A stretch of DNA of 5,851 nt from Balneolales bacterium (GTDB lineage Bacteria; Bacteroidota; Rhodothermia; Balneolales; Natronogracilivirgulaceae): contig SLLW01000321.1 in the NCBI GenBank assembly GCA_007133875.1, positions 1 to 5,851 on the forward strand, in the 5' to 3' direction. Positions within the stretch are counted from its first letter, which is position 1, and every line of letters begins with the position of its first letter. This document shows positions 1 to 5,851 of the stretch, piece after piece. Both the position numbers and the translations under genes were made by a program. The notes beneath the pieces are model-generated. The model searched no databases, had not been told where the DNA came from, and was given only the letters and a program-made list of their open reading frames with translations.

Positions 1-797
1 CCAATTAACATCGCCTTATCGGTCTGGCGATCCATCAGCGCATCGGAAAAGTCAAACATGGTAAATTCACGGGAAATTCCGACCACCTGTTTGACATCAT
101 CAACCGTAATCGCACCGCCATCCTCCCGGACATTGGAGAGCTTCTCAATTTCGGCCGTCATCTGCTGAAGGTTGTTTCCCACATGAAACCCAAGCAATTC
201 TGCGGTATTCTCCTCAAACCGAAGATCGTGTTCCTGCGCCGCCCAGTCGGTTATCCATTTTGCAAGTTGATAGTCGGGAACCGGTTCAAACGTATGGGCG
301 GCCATGACCTTGCTGCTCTTTAAGGTCTTGCCCAGACGGGTTATGCCGGACGGTTTTTTCTCATTGATCAGGATAAGTATCGTTGTTGGACTGGGCTGAT
401 TCAGATAGGCTATCAGCTCTTCCGGATTTTCAGGGCCTCCCTGCCCCGGTCCGCTTTCGCTGCCGGAACCGGCCTGACCACCGGATTCATCCTCCTTGGC
501 TCCATGATCTTTTGAAAAGAGTTTCATGAACTCCCTTACGATCACCACACGCCGTTCGGCCATCATGGGATAGCTCCGGCAGATTCCAATCAGCTTCTCC
601 ATGCTGACATCATCGCCGTACAGAATATCGACATTGAAATCACGTGCCTCTTCAGGCAGCGCCTGTAAAGCGGCTTCCTGGAGGTTATCCAGAAAAAAAC
701 TCTCCTCCCCGAAAAAGGCATAAACCGGTTTCAGTTCCGGCCCCTGAAGTTCTTTACACAGGGCTTTGTATTGTTCAAGGGATTTGTTCTTTGCCAT
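1..797 (-). CDS. holA: DNA polymerase III delta subunit, clamp loader (3' partial)
   Basis: This is the delta subunit of the clamp loader, which opens the beta sliding clamp so that it can be placed on primed DNA. 265 codons are visible. The family is usually about 340 residues, so roughly the last 75 (most of the C-terminal collar domain) lie beyond the window edge. The N-terminal part has the family pattern: VYAFFGEESFFLDNL at residues 25-39, then RSYPMMAERRVVIVREF at 74-90, where the known delta proteins contact the clamp. PTTILILINEKKPSG follows at 137-151 and a helical middle domain (VGNNLQQMTAEIEKL, 206-220). The ATG at 797-795 is the only sensible start, because an in-frame TAA lies three codons upstream (806-804) and the next Met is residue 65. 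No Shine-Dalgarno precedes it. Residues 98-127 form a low-complexity Gly/Ser/Glu linker that looks like a lineage-specific insertion. holA follows asnS after 78 bp with no terminator between them. The family call is confident from motifs, but no search was run. Confidence 0.9.
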   Translation of the reverse strand, partial: MAKNKSLEQYKALCKELQGPELKPVYAFFGEESFFLDNLQEAALQALPEEARDFNVDILYGDDVSMEKLIGICRSYPMMAERRVVIVREFMKLFSKDHGAKEDESGGQAGSGSESGPGQGGPENPEELIAYLNQPSPTTILILINEKKPSGITRLGKTLKSSKVMAAHTFEPVPDYQLAKWITDWAAQEHDLRFEENTAELLGFHVGNNLQQMTAEIEKLSNVREDGGAITVDDVKQVVGISREFTMFDFSDALMDRQTDKAMLI

Positions 798-875
798 TTC
801 GTATTACAAATGCATGCTGCTGTTTTGGGCCTTAATCTTGATTCTGGATGGCTTTTTTGGGTGGATCGATCCAAA

Positions 876-2369
876 CTACGGGTACAATCGTCCCATCATC
901 CGCGGAAACGGAATGGTTTCCCGGACATGTTTGAGTCCGCACAGCCAGGATACGGTGCGCTCCAGCCCCAGGCCAAATCCCGAGTGCGGTACCGATCCGT
1001 ACTTCCGCAAATCCAGATACCAGCGGAATTGCTCCTCCGGCAGATCGTGTTCACGCAGGCGCTGACGCAGGGTCTCAAGGTCCTCTTCACGCTGGCCGCC
1101 GCCAATGATTTCGCCATACCCTTCCGGGGCAAGCATATCGACACCCAGTGCGATCTTTTCGTTCTCCGGATCGCGTTTCATGTAAAAAGCTTTCACTTCC
1201 GCCGGATATCCGTGAACCAGGACCGGGGTGTGCTCATCCATGGTTAACAGCGTCTCATCACTGCCGCCAAAATCTTCACCCCATTTTTTTTCGAGAGCCG
1301 ATTTTTTCCAGACCGGAATATTCCGCAGATCCTCTTCAATCTGATCCAGCCGTGCGTTGATTTCCCCGCGACGCCGGTCAATCTGAAATTTCCGGCCTTT
1401 TTTCGCCTGGCCGAATTCGGCATCCAGTGATTCCCGCTCAGCTTTTAGCGCCGACGCCTCTTCCACCCTATCGGCAGCCATTTGATCCAGCTTCTCCTGC
1501 ATCTCCGGCGAATTCAACCGTTGTACCGCCTCGGTGTAACTGATGCGCGGAAACGGTGCTTTGACCTGCTCAAGAGCCGCCACATCACGCTCGAGCACCT
1601 CCAATTCCGGACGATTGCGTTCAACCACTTCCGCCACGATAAAAGCGATCATCTCCTCAGCCAGATCCATATTCATGGGCAGGTCATAATAGGCCATTTC
1701 CGGTTCAATCATCCAGAATTCGGTGAGGTGGCGCCGGGTTTTGCTCTTTTCGGCACGAAATGTGGGGCCAAAAGTATAAATTTTGCCGTGCGCCATGGCC
1801 ATCGCTTCACCATAGAGCTGTCCCGACTGTGTCAGATAAGCCTTTCGGTCGAAATAGTCGGTTTCAAACAAATTGGTTGTTCCCTCGGCGGCATTTCCGG
1901 TAAATATGGGTGCATCCATCTGGATAAAACCCCGCTCCTGAAAAAACCGGTGTATGGCATAGATGATGGTGTTTCGCACGCGCATGGCTGCCCACTGCTT
2001 ACGACTCCGCAGCCACAGATGGCGATGTTCCATCAGAAACTCAATGCCGTGTTCTTTCGGTGTGATGGGGTACTCCTCAGCCTGCGAAACGGTGCGCAGA
2101 GCGGTTACATGCATCTCATACCCGCCGATGCTGCGTTCGTCCGCTGTAACCCGTCCGGTGATCTCCAGTGCGCTTTCCTGCTGCAGGGCCGTCGCTTCCT
2201 GCCAAACCGCGTCGGATACATCATCCTGGGCCACAATCGTCTGGCAAAGCCCGGTGCCATCTCTTACAATAATAAATACAAGTTTTTTGCTGGTCCGAAT
2301 ATTATACACCCAGCCTTTCAATGTCGCCTCGCGGCCCTCATACTCCGATATGTTATCAATATAGACCAT
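876..2369 (-). CDS. asnS: Asparaginyl-tRNA synthetase (class IIb)
   Basis: This cytoplasmic enzyme activates asparagine with ATP and attaches it to tRNA-Asn. It has 497 residues. The N-terminal OB-fold anticodon-binding domain spans about 14-95 (GWVYNIRTSKKLVFIIVRDG). The catalytic domain follows, with motif 1 at about 131-156 (conserved Pro154), motif 2 at 201-223 (GPTFRAEKSKTRRHLTEFW, with Arg205) and motif 3 at 464-479 (GFGLGLERTVSWLCGL, with Arg471). The signature YGSVPHSGFGLGLER and the ending IPFPRMMGRLYP favour AsnRS over an archaeal-type AspRS. Bacterial AsnRS is usually 430-470 residues. The excess here is explained by a charged, coiled-coil-like insertion at about 286-358. The ATG at 2369 starts 27 bp after the peptidase stop and gives the standard N-terminus. 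No Shine-Dalgarno is seen, and the upstream stretch is A-rich. It is probably cotranscribed with the peptidase gene and holA. Its presence implies direct charging of tRNA-Asn, although the amidotransferase route could exist elsewhere in the genome. Confidence 0.95.
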   Translation of the reverse strand: MVYIDNISEYEGREATLKGWVYNIRTSKKLVFIIVRDGTGLCQTIVAQDDVSDAVWQEATALQQESALEITGRVTADERSIGGYEMHVTALRTVSQAEEYPITPKEHGIEFLMEHRHLWLRSRKQWAAMRVRNTIIYAIHRFFQERGFIQMDAPIFTGNAAEGTTNLFETDYFDRKAYLTQSGQLYGEAMAMAHGKIYTFGPTFRAEKSKTRRHLTEFWMIEPEMAYYDLPMNMDLAEEMIAFIVAEVVERNRPELEVLERDVAALEQVKAPFPRISYTEAVQRLNSPEMQEKLDQMAADRVEEASALKAERESLDAEFGQAKKGRKFQIDRRRGEINARLDQIEEDLRNIPVWKKSALEKKWGEDFGGSDETLLTMDEHTPVLVHGYPAEVKAFYMKRDPENEKIALGVDMLAPEGYGEIIGGGQREEDLETLRQRLREHDLPEEQFRWYLDLRKYGSVPHSGFGLGLERTVSWLCGLKHVRETIPFPRMMGRLYP

Positions 2370-2396
2370 GAACTGTTTGTTTCGTTGTTTCCGGTA

Positions 2397-3662
2397 TTAT
2401 GACTCCTCTCCTGCCGTTCGGTTATCCTCGGGCATCAGGATCGTCTCGGTCATCTCCTCCTCATCAAAAAAGGTATTGCAAAGATCGCGAATTTGTCCGG
2501 CATCCGCACGGTCAATTTCTGCGACAAGTTCATCCAGAGTGATATACCGGTCATGGAAAACCTCGCTCTTTGCCAGGCGGGTCATCCGGTTACTCATGCT
2601 TTCCTGGGAGAGCAACAGTTTGCCTTTGAGTTGGGATTTCGCTTCATCCAGTACGGTATCCGAAATGGGCTCATCCCGAAGATTCCGCAATTCGGTGAGC
2701 ACCAGCTCACGCATATGATCCACATATTCCCGGTCCGTACCCGCATAGATTCCAAACATGCCGCTATCGCGAAATGCCTCCATAAATGACTGGATATGAT
2801 AGCAGTAGCCATATTTCTCACGTATATTCTGATGCAGCCTGGAGCTCATCCCCGAACCCAGAACCGTATTGGCCAGCAGCAGTTTGTACCGGTCATCATC
2901 AATAGCCGAAAGCGCCCGGCGGCCCAGCATGAAATGGGTCTGCTCAATCGGACGTTTAAGCACAGCCTTGCTCGCCTTATAGGGTGTCATCGGCTGATCA
3001 CCATTCGCCGCAAACGTGCTGTCGAGCGGCTGGAAATATTTTTCAACCAGTGCCACCACCCGGTCATGTTCTGCGTTACCGGCAACAGCGATGATTACAT
3101 TTGATGGATGGTACTGCTCCCTCAAATACCCGAACAGGGCATTCTGATCAAAGCTTTTAACGGTGGATTCGTACCCGATGATGGGCCTCCCCAGCGGATG
3201 AGGCTCAAACAACTGCTTGTGGAATTCTTCAAAGATAAAATCCTCGGGGTTGTCCCGGTACATTTTCATCTCCTCGATAACCACTTTTTTCTCTTTCTCA
3301 ATCTCCTCCTCCGGGAACCGGGAGTGCAGCACCATATCGGTGAGTACATCCAGGGCCGTGTCGAGCTCGGTATCGAGACAGCGGGCGTAATAGCAGGTGA
3401 GTTCCGGGGAGGTGAAGGCATTCAGATACCCGCCGACCGACTCCATACTCTGGGCGATCTCATAAGCCGAACGGCGTTCGGTACCCTTGAAAAGCATATG
3501 CTCCAGAAAATGGGTGATACCCGCCTGTTCTTCCTGCTCGTGGCGGCTGCCGGTTTTGACCCATATCCCCGCCGAAAGGCTGCGTACGGTCTGTATGGTT
3601 TCGGTGACAATGCGCAGCCCATTGGGTAATACGGTCTTCTGAATGCGATCGGGTTTACTCAT
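2397..3662 (-). CDS. M16B (pitrilysin/MPP-like) zinc peptidase
   Basis: This is a zinc metallopeptidase of family M16, subfamily B, the group that includes mitochondrial processing peptidase beta and Bacillus MlpA (YmxG). It has 421 residues, typical of the single-chain bacterial form that works as a dimer. The inverted zinc motif HFLEH is at residues 51-55 (His51 and His55 as ligands, Glu54 as catalytic base). The third ligand is most likely Glu131 in VVIEEMKMYRDNPED, which gives HxxEH-X75-E. The C-terminal half keeps the substrate-binding Arg/Tyr pattern GSGMSSRLHQNIREKYGYCY at 269-288. No signal peptide or membrane segment is visible, so it should be cytoplasmic. The ATG at 3662 follows an in-frame TAA at 3680-3678 with no Shine-Dalgarno. 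The gene lies downstream of pnp, as in Bacillus, but behind a terminator, and asnS begins 27 bp after its stop. With an intact active site it should be an active peptidase. Its substrate cannot be inferred. Confidence 0.93.
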   Translation of the reverse strand: MSKPDRIQKTVLPNGLRIVTETIQTVRSLSAGIWVKTGSRHEQEEQAGITHFLEHMLFKGTERRSAYEIAQSMESVGGYLNAFTSPELTCYYARCLDTELDTALDVLTDMVLHSRFPEEEIEKEKKVVIEEMKMYRDNPEDFIFEEFHKQLFEPHPLGRPIIGYESTVKSFDQNALFGYLREQYHPSNVIIAVAGNAEHDRVVALVEKYFQPLDSTFAANGDQPMTPYKASKAVLKRPIEQTHFMLGRRALSAIDDDRYKLLLANTVLGSGMSSRLHQNIREKYGYCYHIQSFMEAFRDSGMFGIYAGTDREYVDHMRELVLTELRNLRDEPISDTVLDEAKSQLKGKLLLSQESMSNRMTRLAKSEVFHDRYITLDELVAEIDRADAGQIRDLCNTFFDEEEMTETILMPEDNRTAGEES

Positions 3663-3743
3663 ATTGCGGATAGTCTCTTATGGACGGTTGATTGAAAATG
3701 ATTAACAGCGGCCTTTCAGACCGTGAAGATAATGATATCGGCT
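3663..3743 (-). promoter_or_regulatory. Leader and probable promoter region of M16-asnS-holA
   Basis: Because a strong terminator closes pnp upstream, the M16-asnS-holA unit needs its own promoter somewhere in 3663-3873, either here or inside the adjacent repeat array. I see no convincing sigma-70 boxes and no clear Bacteroidota-type TAnnTTTG/TTTG pair. A loose TTCACG ... TAATCA pair (about 17 bp apart, around 3700-3728) is the best of several weak options. No Shine-Dalgarno precedes the ATG. A degenerate fragment of the neighbouring repeat (CAGACCG at 3717-3723, GATATC at 3734-3739) extends into this stretch. Confidence 0.3.
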
Positions 3744-3876
3744 CAGACAAGATATCATAACCTGGACAGGATATCCTGATTTTGACAAGTTATCCGGATC
3801 CGGACAAGAAGTTCTGACCGGAATATGAAATTCAGACCGGAACTAATTAATCTGACCGGAACACGTTTTCCTGAAA
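3744..3876. repeat. Seven degenerate 19-bp tandem repeats in the pnp-M16 spacer
   Basis: Seven contiguous units start at 3744, 3763, 3782, 3801, 3820, 3839 and 3858, all exactly 19 bp apart. The plus-strand majority consensus is GGGACAAGATATCCTGACC. Individual units match it at 13 to 15 of 19 positions (98 of 133 overall by hand count). Columns 4 and 17 are A in every unit, and columns 5, 6, 8, 12, 14 and 16 are conserved in six of seven. The first four units share GACA(A/G)G and the last four share CTGAC or similar at their ends, so the array looks like an old duplication that has drifted. Since 19 is not a multiple of three, the period is not that of a coding repeat. The last unit runs into the U-tract of the pnp terminator. 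Function is unknown: candidates are a multi-site operator, an iteron-like protein-binding array, or decayed tandem repeats. Confidence 0.75.
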
Positions 3877-3914
3877 AAACAAAAAGCGCCGCCAACAACG
3901 TGACGACGCTTTTT
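3874..3914 (-). terminator. Intrinsic terminator of pnp
   Basis: In minus-strand RNA, a 13-bp stem pairs AAAAAGCGUCGUC (3914-3902) with GGCGGCGCUUUUU (3893-3881) around an 8-nt loop. It is followed by G and six more U residues (3879-3874). Two of the pairs are G-U. On the plus strand the same positions would be C-A mismatches, so the hairpin is tuned to transcripts from pnp and not to the opposite direction. It begins 77 nt after the pnp stop codon. It therefore separates pnp from the downstream peptidase gene, although the A-tract on the 5' side means some bidirectional activity cannot be excluded. Confidence 0.88.
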
Positions 3915-3925
3915 GTGAAACAGGG

Positions 3926-3971
3926 TCCGGATGATATGCCGGCAAATGATACCGGTTATGGTTCATCCGGA
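3926..3971 (-). repeat. Inverted repeat (stem-loop) in the pnp 3' UTR
   Basis: TCCGGATGA at 3926-3934 is perfectly complementary to TCATCCGGA at 3963-3971, with 28 nt between them. Inside, CCGG at 3939-3942 and CCGG at 3952-3955 could form a second small stem. In pnp mRNA this structure would begin 20 nt after the stop codon, ahead of the terminator hairpin. It lacks a following U-tract, so it is not itself a terminator. It could shield the 3' end from exonucleases or be a protein-binding site, but no function is shown by the sequence. Confidence 0.5.
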
Positions 3972-3991
3972 AGCGGAAACTGCCACCGGCA

Positions 3992-5851
3992 TTATTCCTG
4001 GGGAATAAGCGCCTTGCGGGAGAGGCGAAGCTTTCCGCCATCTTCCACTTTCAGCAGTTTTACCTCAATCTTATCACCTTCGGTGAGAACATCGGATACC
4101 TTGTCGATTCGCTTGTGATCGATTTCGGAGATATGAAGCAGTCCGTCACGTCCCGGCATGATTTCCACAAATGCGCCGTACTCTTTGATAGAGCGGACGG
4201 TGCCTTCGTAGATTTCACCCTCTTCCAGGTCGCCGGTAATGGCTTTGATCTTCTGGACAGCCGCTTCGATCTTCTCTTTGCTGTCGGCAGAGATGGTCAC
4301 AATACCTTTGTTGTTGACCTCCTCAATCATTAACTCGGCACCCGTTTCGCGCTGGATGGACTGGATCACCTTGCCACCCGGGCCGATGATTCCGCCGATC
4401 TGATCGGTATCCACTTCCAGTTTGATGAAGGAAGGTGCAAATTTGGAAACCTCTTCACGGGGTTTGGAAATGGTTTCAGCCATTTTCTCAAGGATGTGCA
4501 GACGACCCTCACGAGCCTGTTGCAACGCCTCAACCATCACCTCGTAGGAGATCCCTTTCACTTTGATATCCATCTGGCAGGCAGTAATGCCATCGGCAGT
4601 ACCGGTCACCTTGAAGTCCATGTCACCCATGTGGTCCTCTTCGCCCTGGATATCGGATAACACCACCTGCTTGCCATCACCGACGATCATACCCATGGCA
4701 ATTCCTGCCACCGGCTTTTTCAAGGGAACACCGGCATCCATAAGTGCCATGGATCCGCCGCAGACAGAAGCCATGGAGGAGGATCCGTTGGATTCAAGAA
4801 TATCGGACACCACACGAATGGTGTAGTCGAACTCATCGGTGGTAGGTACCATCGGCTTAAGCGCCCGTTCGGCCAGGTTTCCGTGACCGATTTCACGACG
4901 TGATACGCCGCGCATCATTTTCACTTCACCGACACTATAGGGCGGGAAATTGTAATCCAGCATAAACCGCTTGGCATCATCGTAAAACAGGGTATCGACC
5001 ATTTGCTCATCACGCTTGGTACCGAGTGTAACGGAGACCAGCGCCTGAGTTTCACCGCGTGTGAAAAGCGCAGAACCGTGCGTACGTGGCAGATAGCCAA
5101 CTTCGGTCCAGATTGGGCGGATGTCCGACGGCTTGCGGCCATCAATCCGGAGTTCCTGATCCAGAATTTGCTTGCGCAGAGCCTCTTTCTGGATATCGTG
5201 GCAAATATCGGCAATATCACCTTCCTGTTCGGGGAATTCCTCTTCCAGTTTTTCCCGGACTTCGGTGACAATCTCTTTGTTGGCTAACCCGTACTCTTTT
5301 TTGGAGAGGCCTTTTTTGCTGATCTCCTCGTAGCGGTCACCAACCAGTTCCCGGACTTTTGATACCAACGCTTCATTGGTCTCATCAGCCGGCTTATCCC
5401 ACTCCTCTTTTCCGAATTCTTTACGGAGATCGAGCTGGAACTGACAGATTTTTTTTATGGCTTCATGAGCCTGACGGATGGCCTCTACCATATCTTCTTC
5501 GGAGATCTCCTTCATCTCCCCTTCCACCATCACGACATTCTCAAGTGTTCCGCCGACGATCATCTCCAGGTCAGCCGCTTTCAGCTCGCTTACGGTGGGG
5601 TTAATCACAAATTCACCTTCAATACGGGCAACACGCACCTGGGCCATGGGTCCTTCAAAGGGAATATCAGAAAGGGTCAGCGACAACGAGGCTGCCACCG
5701 CACCAATCACATCACCGTCGTTTTCTCCGTCGGAGGAGAACACCTGGCAAATAATCTGGGTTTCATTCAGGAATCCGTCCGGGAAAAGCGGGCGGATGGT
5801 CCGGTCAATCAACCGGCAGGATAAAATTTCTTTTTCGGATGGTCTTCCTTC
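3992..5851 (-). CDS. pnp: Polyribonucleotide nucleotidyltransferase (PNPase), 5' partial
   Basis: PNPase is a trimeric 3'-5' phosphorolytic exoribonuclease that releases nucleoside diphosphates during mRNA decay. 619 residues are visible. The first codons encode EGRPSEKEIL, matching about residue 81 of the E. coli enzyme, so about 80 N-terminal residues lie outside the window. Numbered from the window edge, the order is: remainder of the first RNase PH domain (to about 140), the alpha-helical linker domain (about 150-230), the catalytic second RNase PH domain (about 234-460), a KH domain with GGIIGPGGK (486-494) and an S1 domain (about 547-614). The phosphate-binding ESNGSSSMAS (353-362) and the metal/catalytic DHMGDMDFK (406-414; equivalents of E. 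coli Asp486, Asp492 and Lys494) are intact, so it should be active. The protein ends directly after S1 with no extended tail. A TTG at 5812 is in frame but internal, not a start. An intrinsic terminator follows 77 nt after the TAA. Confidence 0.97.
   Translation of the reverse strand, partial: EGRPSEKEILSCRLIDRTIRPLFPDGFLNETQIICQVFSSDGENDGDVIGAVAASLSLTLSDIPFEGPMAQVRVARIEGEFVINPTVSELKAADLEMIVGGTLENVVMVEGEMKEISEEDMVEAIRQAHEAIKKICQFQLDLRKEFGKEEWDKPADETNEALVSKVRELVGDRYEEISKKGLSKKEYGLANKEIVTEVREKLEEEFPEQEGDIADICHDIQKEALRKQILDQELRIDGRKPSDIRPIWTEVGYLPRTHGSALFTRGETQALVSVTLGTKRDEQMVDTLFYDDAKRFMLDYNFPPYSVGEVKMMRGVSRREIGHGNLAERALKPMVPTTDEFDYTIRVVSDILESNGSSSMASVCGGSMALMDAGVPLKKPVAGIAMGMIVGDGKQVVLSDIQGEEDHMGDMDFKVTGTADGITACQMDIKVKGISYEVMVEALQQAREGRLHILEKMAETISKPREEVSKFAPSFIKLEVDTDQIGGIIGPGGKVIQSIQRETGAELMIEEVNNKGIVTISADSKEKIEAAVQKIKAITGDLEEGEIYEGTVRSIKEYGAFVEIMPGRDGLLHISEIDHKRIDKVSDVLTEGDKIEVKLLKVEDGGKLRLSRKALIPQE

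Noticed and set aside
863..872. Palindrome GGATCGATCC in the asnS-holA spacer as a terminator or operator
   Set aside because: The dyad is only 10 bp with no loop. In minus-strand RNA the nearby homopolymer is A, not U, so it is not a terminator. Such short palindromes are common by chance.
1284..1291. Runs of eight A (coding strand) in asnS here and in pnp at 5449-5456, as possible slippage or frameshift sites
   Set aside because: Both are read in frame as Lys-Lys within conserved-looking protein segments, and both reading frames are intact. There is no overlapping frame that would give a meaningful product.
1482..2402. A 306-codon open frame on the plus strand opposite asnS
   Set aside because: It lies almost entirely antisense to a well-supported AsnRS gene and has no recognisable domain. 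It reflects the codon pattern of the real gene.
3108..3629. A 173-codon open frame on the plus strand opposite the M16 gene
   Set aside because: It is antisense to the intact peptidase, has no family motif, and looks like a shadow frame.
3744..3876. Possible CRISPR array or CRISPR remnant
   Set aside because: The 19-bp units are contiguous with no unique spacers, they are too short and too divergent, and no cas gene is present.
3825..4118. A 97-codon plus-strand frame starting in the repeat array and running into pnp
   Set aside because: It crosses the pnp terminator, the 3' UTR and the antisense of pnp. Its composition is not protein-like, and the 19-bp repeats would not keep a reading frame.
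5810..5812. TTG as the pnp start codon
   Set aside because: The frame stays open to the window edge and encodes EGRPSEKEILSCR, a conserved internal PNPase segment, so the true start is outside the window.

Overview
The window holds four genes, all on the minus strand, so transcription runs from high to low coordinates. In that order they are pnp (polynucleotide phosphorylase, 5' end outside the window), an M16B zinc peptidase, asnS (asparaginyl-tRNA synthetase) and holA (DNA polymerase III delta subunit, 3' end outside the window). All are ordinary chromosomal genes with intact reading frames. There is no sign of phage, transposon, CRISPR, tRNA or rRNA.

The organism is most likely a member of the Bacteroidota/Rhodothermota group, with the Balneola-type lineages the best guess. 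This rests on the overall protein style, moderate GC, and the lack of a Shine-Dalgarno sequence before any of the three visible starts. The proteins are rich in Asp and Glu, which fits a salt-tolerant lineage but does not prove it. The taxonomy is inference, because no marker was searched.

Region by region: 3992-5851 is pnp. The spacer 3663-3991 (329 bp) separates it from the next gene. Read in the direction of transcription, it carries a 9-bp inverted repeat in the pnp 3' UTR, then a strong intrinsic terminator whose G-U pairs show that it serves the minus strand, then seven contiguous degenerate 19-bp tandem repeats with recurring central dyads, then a short leader before the peptidase gene. 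2397-3662 is the peptidase gene, followed after 27 bp by asnS (876-2369) and after 78 bp by holA (1-797). No terminator separates these three, so they probably form one transcript that starts in the repeat-containing spacer.

Functionally, PNPase degrades RNA, the M16 peptidase degrades peptides or processes proteins, AsnRS charges tRNA-Asn, and HolA loads the sliding clamp. They share housekeeping status rather than a pathway. The pnp-M16 adjacency resembles the known pnpA-ylxY-mlpA order of Bacillus.

I found no clearly new biological system. The most unusual structure is the 19-bp repeat array in the spacer. Next are a coiled-coil-like insertion in AsnRS and a Gly/Ser/Glu-rich linker in HolA.
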